From positions 1 to 19,859 of the forward strand of contig DGRY01000197.1 in assembly GCA_002391185.1 (NCBI GenBank): a stretch of 19,859 bases of DNA, written 5' to 3'. Under the pieces are notes generated by a model. That model had not been told where the DNA came from and did no database searches. It saw only the letters and a program-made list of their open reading frames with translations. Positions 16,379 to 19,859 of this stretch are shown here, piece by piece (position 1 is the first letter of the stretch; each line of letters begins with the position of its first letter). Source of the stretch: Prevotella sp. UBA4376 (GTDB lineage: Bacteria; Bacteroidota; Bacteroidia; Bacteroidales; Bacteroidaceae). Made by a program: the position numbers and the translations under genes.

Positions 16379-16418
16379 TGACAATATGTCTTGCTTGTGT
16401 GTCAATATGTCTTTGCTT
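16379..16418 (-). repeat. Two direct repeats phased 21 bases apart upstream of clpB
   Basis: CAATATGTCTTGCTT (16382-16396) and CAATATGTCTTTGCTT (16403-16418) are near-identical and start 21 bases apart, two helical turns. The first copy also has a GACA-ATA-TGTC dyad at 16380-16390. Site pairs of this kind often bind a regulator dimer on one DNA face. Confidence 0.55.
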
Positions 16419-16484
16419 ATGCTTGTACTTGATGATGGTAATGTAAATAAATTTTCTTATCTCTCAGGTCTTATGATTCCTTTT

Positions 16485-16513
16485 AGATGAGTCTAAGATG
16501 CGTCTAAGATGAA
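16485..16513. repeat. 11-base tandem repeat in the clpB-rpsO region
   Basis: AGATGAGTCTA, AGATGCGTCTA and a partial AGATGAA follow without gaps, 2.6 copies of an 11-base unit close to one helical turn. It lies about 190 bases from clpB and 230 from rpsO. Confidence 0.6.
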
Positions 16514-16530
16514 TTTTGAATGAAAAGCGA

Positions 16531-16538
16531 TAGATTTG
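16531..16538 (+). promoter_or_regulatory. Upstream candidate -7 box, rpsO direction
   Basis: TAGATTTG matches the Bacteroidota -7 consensus TAnnTTTG. No TTTG is found 19 bases upstream. The same octamer is found ahead of the GH5 gene at 17212-17219. Confidence 0.35.
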
Positions 16539-16621
16539 TTTAGTATTTTCTCGAATTGTGAATGAATATTAAAATATAGAAGAAAAGTGCTGAATATGAG
16601 TTAGATATGAAGATATCTTCG

Positions 16622-16629
16622 TACCTTTG
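16622..16629 (+). promoter_or_regulatory. Probable -7 box of the rpsO promoter
   Basis: TACCTTTG is a full consensus match, identical to the box of the metF promoter, and lies 110 bases before the rpsO ATG. The -33 element 19 bases upstream is weak (GAGTT). Transcription would begin near 16635 and give a leader of about 105 bases. Confidence 0.6.
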
Positions 16630-16634
16630 CACCG

Positions 16635-16739
16635 CAATTTCGGAAAATCCGATGCATTCGAAAGCGTAACCCGATGTGATTAAGTCGTTTAGCGCTTGAA
16701 GAACGTAATGTTGCAAAAACAATTTAATCAATTACAACA
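16635..16739 (+). ncRNA. Structured 5' leader of rpsO, possible S15 autoregulatory RNA
   Basis: S15 represses its own translation through leader structures in several phyla. This leader has a 5-base hairpin TCGGA-AAA-TCCGA (16640-16652). CCGATG is found twice (16649-16654 and 16671-16676), so the TCGG strand has two alternative partners, as would suit a switch or pseudoknot. I recognise no published Bacteroidota consensus here, so regulation is an inference. Confidence 0.35.
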
Positions 16740-17015
16740 ATGTATTTAACAAAAGAAAAGAAGGCAGAGATCTTCAATCAGTATGGTAAGGCTCAGAGCG
16801 CAACAGACACAGGTTCAGCAGAAAGCCAGATTGCTCTCTTCACATTCCGTATCAAGCACCTCACAGAGCATGTAAAGAAGAACCACAAGGACTTCGTTAC
16901 AACTCGTTCTTTGACTCAGCTTGTAGGTAAGCGTCGTGCTCTCCTCGATTATCTCTATGATCGTGACATCGAGCGCTACCGTGCTATCATCAAGGCTCTT
17001 GGCTTGCGTAAGTAA
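16740..17015 (+). CDS. rpsO: 30S ribosomal protein S15
   Basis: S15 is a primary binder of 16S rRNA in the central domain of the 30S subunit. The 91-residue protein is close to the usual 89 and contains the family's continuous signature: TDTGSAESQIALFTFRIKHL, HVKKNHKDF, SLTQLVGKRRALLDYL and YRAIIKALGLRK. The ATG at 16740 follows an A-rich segment without a Shine-Dalgarno site, as is usual in Bacteroidota. It stands alone between the divergent clpB and the GH5 gene, with its own promoter, leader and terminator. Confidence 0.98.
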   Translation: MYLTKEKKAEIFNQYGKAQSATDTGSAESQIALFTFRIKHLTEHVKKNHKDFVTTRSLTQLVGKRRALLDYLYDRDIERYRAIIKALGLRK

Positions 17016-17070
17016 TTGCCTTTTGCTTGATGCAAAAAAGAAATCAGCAGTTGAAAGACTGACAATAAAG

Positions 17071-17112
17071 AAGCTGTATCAATGTTCATTGATGCAGCTT
17101 TTCTTTTTCTTA
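17071..17112 (+). terminator. Intrinsic terminator of rpsO
   Basis: AAGCTGTATCAAT (17071-17083) and ATTGATGCAGCTT (17088-17100) form a 13-base stem with one G-U pair around a GTTC loop, followed by TTCTTTTTCTT. It lies 55 bases after the rpsO stop. Confidence 0.9.
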
Positions 17113-17175
17113 TTTGTTTCATTGAAACCAATACTAAATTAATATTGCCAAAATAGTACAGACTGAAAAGTTTAT

Positions 17176-17198
17176 GTAACATGATACAAATATGTTAC
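17176..17198. promoter_or_regulatory. Inverted repeat ahead of the GH5 promoter (candidate operator)
   Basis: GTAACAT (17176-17182) and ATGTTAC (17192-17198) are perfect inverted arms with a 9-base spacer. The site ends 13 bases before the -7 box at 17212, overlapping the -33 region, where a repressor or activator could act on the GH5 gene. Confidence 0.5.
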
Positions 17199-17211
17199 TT
17201 GTTTTTTTCTA

Positions 17212-17219
17212 TAGATTTG
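17212..17219 (+). promoter_or_regulatory. Probable -7 box of the GH5 gene
   Basis: TAGATTTG matches TAnnTTTG and lies 55 bases before the GH5 ATG at 17275. There is no clear -33 box at the standard distance, which suggests a need for an activator, perhaps at the adjoining inverted repeat. Confidence 0.5.
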
Positions 17220-17274
17220 TAACCACTAATTTACTTTCATAACCTAATTCATATTAAAACTTATAGTTTAGATC

Positions 17275-19815
17275 ATGAAAAAAGTTTTATCTTTTATTGG
17301 AGCATTATTGCTATCGTCGTCGGCATTTGCTCAGTTTGGAGTTGTGGCGCCGCTTCATGTACAAGGCAAGCAACTTAACGACGAGTATGGAAACAAAGTA
17401 GTGTTACATGGAGTTATGGACACTCCGAGCCCTTATTTTAATAGGTGGCGTTGGGGCTACAACTGTAATGATGCAGCTGTATCAGGATGTATAAGCTACT
17501 TTGACAAGCTATTTACTGCTATTACTAAGACATCATCGGGTGCCTATTGCAACATTTTCAGATTGCATCTTGAGCCAGGTTGGACTAATGACCCGAACAA
17601 GAAGGCGACAAATGGAGGAGGGGAGAATGATATTTCGCGTTTTAGCGCCTCTCGCTTGCAGAAGTATCTTGACGCACTCTATTTGCCTATTGCTCAAAAG
17701 GCACTCAATCATGGGCTTTATGTTGTTATCCGCCCTCCCGGGGTGTGTCCTAAGGAACTGAAGGTGGGTGATTATTATCAAGACTATCTCAAGACCGTGT
17801 GGAATATAGTATCACAAAACTCATGGTTGAAGCAGCATAGTGGTGTAGTTTCTCTTGAACTTGCAAACGAGCCTATACATATTAAGAATCGATATGGACA
17901 GAGTTCGCCAACAGCTATGCGTGACTATTTTCAGCCTATAGTTGATATCATACGTAGAAATGGTTTTAAGGGTATCATTTGGATTCCTGGTACAGGCTAT
18001 CAGTCGCAATATCAAGATTATGCTACCTATCCTGTTAGCGATAATAATTATGGTTATGCTGTGCATGTATATCCTGGATGGTATGGAGCAAGCGACAACA
18101 GCTATAACCATCAGGCATTCATTAGTAATTTCCAAAAACAAGTGCCTGTGGTTAACACTAAGCCTATTCTTGTGAGTGAAATCGACTGGAGTCCCGAACA
18201 GCCTGGAGCTGGTAAGTATAATGAGTTTGGACAATGGGTAGCTTCAAACTATGGTACATGGGGAACAGCTTCAACATCTAAGTGGGGCAACGCATGGAAA
18301 GCTGTTATGGATCATTTTGGCAACATCTCTATGAATCTCACGAGTGTTGAAGACTATATCGATATTGATGCCTATATCAACAGCGGACAAGTTAAGCCTG
18401 CTTTCAATGGATTGAAAGAAGCTTGTAGTGGCGCTTGCTGGGAATGGTATAAGGAATATGCTAAGGTTAACTATGCTCATGCAAGTGGTTCTGGTTCTGG
18501 AAGTGGTTCTGGTAGTGGTTCTGGTAGTGGTTCTGGTTCTGGAAGCCAGACAGGTGGCAATTCAGGCTCAGCAACCACTCCTACAGGCACTAATCTCATA
18601 CCTGTGTGGACTGATAATGCAAACTATATACCTAACGGTTGGATTGTAGCTGACAATGGCGAGTTGGTTAACGCAGGAAGTAACATCACCCGTGGTCCAC
18701 GCATCATGACTTTTGCTGGAGGCGATTTCAAGAGTGCTTTCTATTGTAGAGAGATTGCAGCCGATAAAGCTGGATATATTGAATATGGAGCCATAGACGG
18801 TCATCGTCTTTCTTTAGGATTTGGAGAATATCTTCTCACATGTAATATTGCAGCCTGGAAAGGTTCTCCATACGTAAAGGTTGAAGTGTTCAATCCAAAC
18901 AATCAAGTGCTCGCATCTACTATTGTCAAGGCAGCTCCTAATATGGATGGTGCTACAGGAAGTGTGAATGGCTCTACAAAAGTGTCTTTGAGTTTCTATT
19001 CTATGGATAAGGGCAACTATCGTGTACGGTTCTCTCCTGTTGCCGATCAGAATGGTAATGGAGGTGTATGGGAAGAAGCTCTTGTGGCTAATGTAAGTCT
19101 CATTAGTCTGGGTAATCCTTTAGCATTCCAAACAGCTAATGAGGTTCCTGCAGGTTGGACAATATATAATGATGGTGAAAAGGTTGCAGCAGGTATGGCT
19201 GGTGCAGGTCCACGCATTTTTACGCTCTCTTCAGCAGGTCAGTTGCCAACAGCCCTTTATGTACGTCAGATCGCGAGTTCCCGTGCTGGCTATGCCGAAT
19301 ATGGAACAGCTCAAAACTATGGAATGTCGTTAGTTGCAGGTAGATATACTCTTTCTTATTTTGCAGCAGCATGGCAAGGCACTCCATATATTAAGTGTGA
19401 GGTGTTTGATAGAAACAACCACTCTCTTGGCAGTCAGATAATTAAACTTACCAAGAATCTTGATAAGAATCTGTCTGTTGGTACATACGATGCTAACTAT
19501 GGCGTTGTAAACTTTACTGCTCCTTCAACAGATTATTATCATTTCCGCTGGACACCTGTTCTTGATGAGTGGGGAAATGGTGGAGACTGGCTTGAGGTGC
19601 TATTTGGACATATCAAGATTCAGCACGCTACAGCACAAAGCCGTGCTATGACTTTTGGCACTACTGATAATATTGAAGAATTTGTAGGTGCAGAAAAAGT
19701 AGAGGACGATCCTGTTTACTCTCTTAGTGGTGTAAAACTCGCTCCAAGTCTAAATGGCGCAAGTCTGCCTGCTGGTGTATATATTCATAAGGGAAAGAAG
19801 ATTGTTGTAAAATAG
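17275..19815 (+). CDS. Secreted GH5-family glycanase with tandem modules and C-terminal sorting tail
   Basis: 846-residue extracellular beta-glycanase. The Sec signal peptide ends near AFAQ (residue 19-20). The GH5 barrel spans about 24-400, with NIFRLHLEPGW, VIRPPG, the acid/base in LELANEP (Glu199), HVYPGWY (His264, Tyr266) and the nucleophile in ILVSEIDWSP (Glu302). A pure Gly-Ser linker follows (404-424). Then come two homologous modules, about 440-610 and 615-785, sharing P(N/A)GW, GPRI, AGY-EYG, AAW-G-PY-K-EVF and NGNGG/WGNGG. They look like carbohydrate-binding modules but I do not recognise the family. The last 60 residues (VYSLSG, LPAGVYIHKGKKIVVK) resemble the Prevotella C-terminal tail linked to type IX secretion or surface anchoring. 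Substrate could be cellulose, mixed glucan, mannan or xyloglucan. The gene is alone, between two terminators. Confidence 0.9.
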   Translation: MKKVLSFIGALLLSSSAFAQFGVVAPLHVQGKQLNDEYGNKVVLHGVMDTPSPYFNRWRWGYNCNDAAVSGCISYFDKLFTAITKTSSGAYCNIFRLHLEPGWTNDPNKKATNGGGENDISRFSASRLQKYLDALYLPIAQKALNHGLYVVIRPPGVCPKELKVGDYYQDYLKTVWNIVSQNSWLKQHSGVVSLELANEPIHIKNRYGQSSPTAMRDYFQPIVDIIRRNGFKGIIWIPGTGYQSQYQDYATYPVSDNNYGYAVHVYPGWYGASDNSYNHQAFISNFQKQVPVVNTKPILVSEIDWSPEQPGAGKYNEFGQWVASNYGTWGTASTSKWGNAWKAVMDHFGNISMNLTSVEDYIDIDAYINSGQVKPAFNGLKEACSGACWEWYKEYAKVNYAHASGSGSGSGSGSGSGSGSGSGSQTGGNSGSATTPTGTNLIPVWTDNANYIPNGWIVADNGELVNAGSNITRGPRIMTFAGGDFKSAFYCREIAADKAGYIEYGAIDGHRLSLGFGEYLLTCNIAAWKGSPYVKVEVFNPNNQVLASTIVKAAPNMDGATGSVNGSTKVSLSFYSMDKGNYRVRFSPVADQNGNGGVWEEALVANVSLISLGNPLAFQTANEVPAGWTIYNDGEKVAAGMAGAGPRIFTLSSAGQLPTALYVRQIASSRAGYAEYGTAQNYGMSLVAGRYTLSYFAAAWQGTPYIKCEVFDRNNHSLGSQIIKLTKNLDKNLSVGTYDANYGVVNFTAPSTDYYHFRWTPVLDEWGNGGDWLEVLFGHIKIQHATAQSRAMTFGTTDNIEEFVGAEKVEDDPVYSLSGVKLAPSLNGASLPAGVYIHKGKKIVVK
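18484..18546 (+). repeat. Gly-Ser linker repeat in the GH5 gene
   Basis: About 63 bases of AGTGGT, TCTGGT, TCTGGA and AGTGGT-like hexamers encode an uninterrupted Ser-Gly run (residues 404-424) between the catalytic barrel and the first accessory module. Length variation by slippage would keep the frame. Confidence 0.9.
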
Positions 19816-19830
19816 GCTTTTAAGTTAAAA

Positions 19831-19859
19831 AAAGAAAGCTGCATCCCAAACGGATGCAG
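19831..19859 (+). terminator. Terminator of the GH5 gene, cut by window edge
   Basis: CTGCATCC (19839-19846), loop CAAAC, GGATGCAG (19852-19859) form a perfect 8-base stem, preceded by an A-run that could pair with a T-run beyond the edge. It lies 23 bases after the stop. The T-run itself is outside the window. Confidence 0.75.

Larger units (their letters stand above)
16300..16739. promoter_or_regulatory. Divergent regulatory region between clpB and rpsO
   Basis: No gene is seen in these 440 AT-rich bases. It holds the clpB ribosome site, 21-base-phased direct repeats on the clpB side, 2.6 copies of an 11-base tandem repeat in the middle (16485-16513), and two plus-strand -7 boxes (16531-16538 and 16622-16629) on the rpsO side. 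The last 100 bases are an rpsO leader. No TAnnTTTG match is found on the minus strand ahead of clpB; the closest is ACACTTTG at about 16353-16360, so the clpB promoter may use another sigma factor or a degenerate box. Confidence 0.6.

Noticed and set aside
7399..17015. Phage, transposon, toxin-antitoxin or defence genes
   Set aside because: All frames of size in this part are ordinary housekeeping or glycan-degrading genes; no such motifs were seen.
18484..18546. Gly-Ser repeat DNA as a mobile or regulatory repeat
   Set aside because: It is an in-frame linker between two folded parts of one enzyme.

Overview
The window joins two unrelated genomes. Positions 1 to about 2150 look like a Bacillota (Firmicutes) chromosome: the start of a UMP kinase gene (pyrH), a family 4 glycosyltransferase, and the N-terminal half of a Ppx/GppA phosphatase. 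Two of these genes have Shine-Dalgarno-like sites, and pyrH has a sigma70-type extended -10 box. From about 2150 to the end the DNA looks like Bacteroidales, most probably Prevotella: mreB-mreC-mreD-mrdA-rodA, GldH, RicT, HolB, MetF, ClpB and S15 genes, promoters of the TAnnTTTG type, few Shine-Dalgarno sites, and a secreted GH5 enzyme with a Prevotella-style C-terminal tail. The switch lies inside one open reading frame (1715-2698), where the conserved DIGGGSTE phosphate-binding motif of Ppx and of MreB coincide. A metagenome assembly chimera is the most economical explanation, so gene-order arguments should not be carried across about 2136-2175.

Layout. 1-404 (-) pyrH, cut by the window edge; 491-1648 (-) glycosyltransferase; 1715-2698 (+) Ppx/MreB chimeric frame; 2726-7395 (+) mreC, mreD, mrdA and rodA, tightly packed as the cell-elongation (Rod complex) operon. 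Convergent to it, 11405 down to 7399 (-), lies metF-holB-ricT-gldH, with a textbook Bacteroidota promoter ahead of metF. Next, 16299 down to 11478 (-), come clpB, a HAD phosphatase and a secreted GH18 chitinase. A 440-base divergent regulatory region (16300-16739) separates clpB from rpsO. rpsO (16740-17015) ends at a strong terminator. The last gene (17275-19815) is an 846-residue secreted GH5 glycanase with a Gly-Ser linker, two tandem repeated modules and a probable sorting tail. Another terminator begins at the right edge.

How the genes work together. MreB, MreC, MreD, PBP2 and RodA build the lateral cell wall. The metF-holB-ricT-gldH group combines folate metabolism, the clamp-loader subunit, a RicT/PSP1 protein and an envelope lipoprotein, in an order typical of Bacteroidales. 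The chitinase and GH5 glycanase suggest a glycan-degrading, gut- or rumen-type lifestyle. I found no tRNA, rRNA, CRISPR array, transposase or prophage gene. The most notable points are the chimeric frame, a ClpB with a shortened D2 loop, a delta-prime subunit without its zinc cysteines, repeat-based candidate regulatory sites in the clpB/rpsO region and ahead of the GH5 gene, and the tandem modules of the GH5 enzyme.
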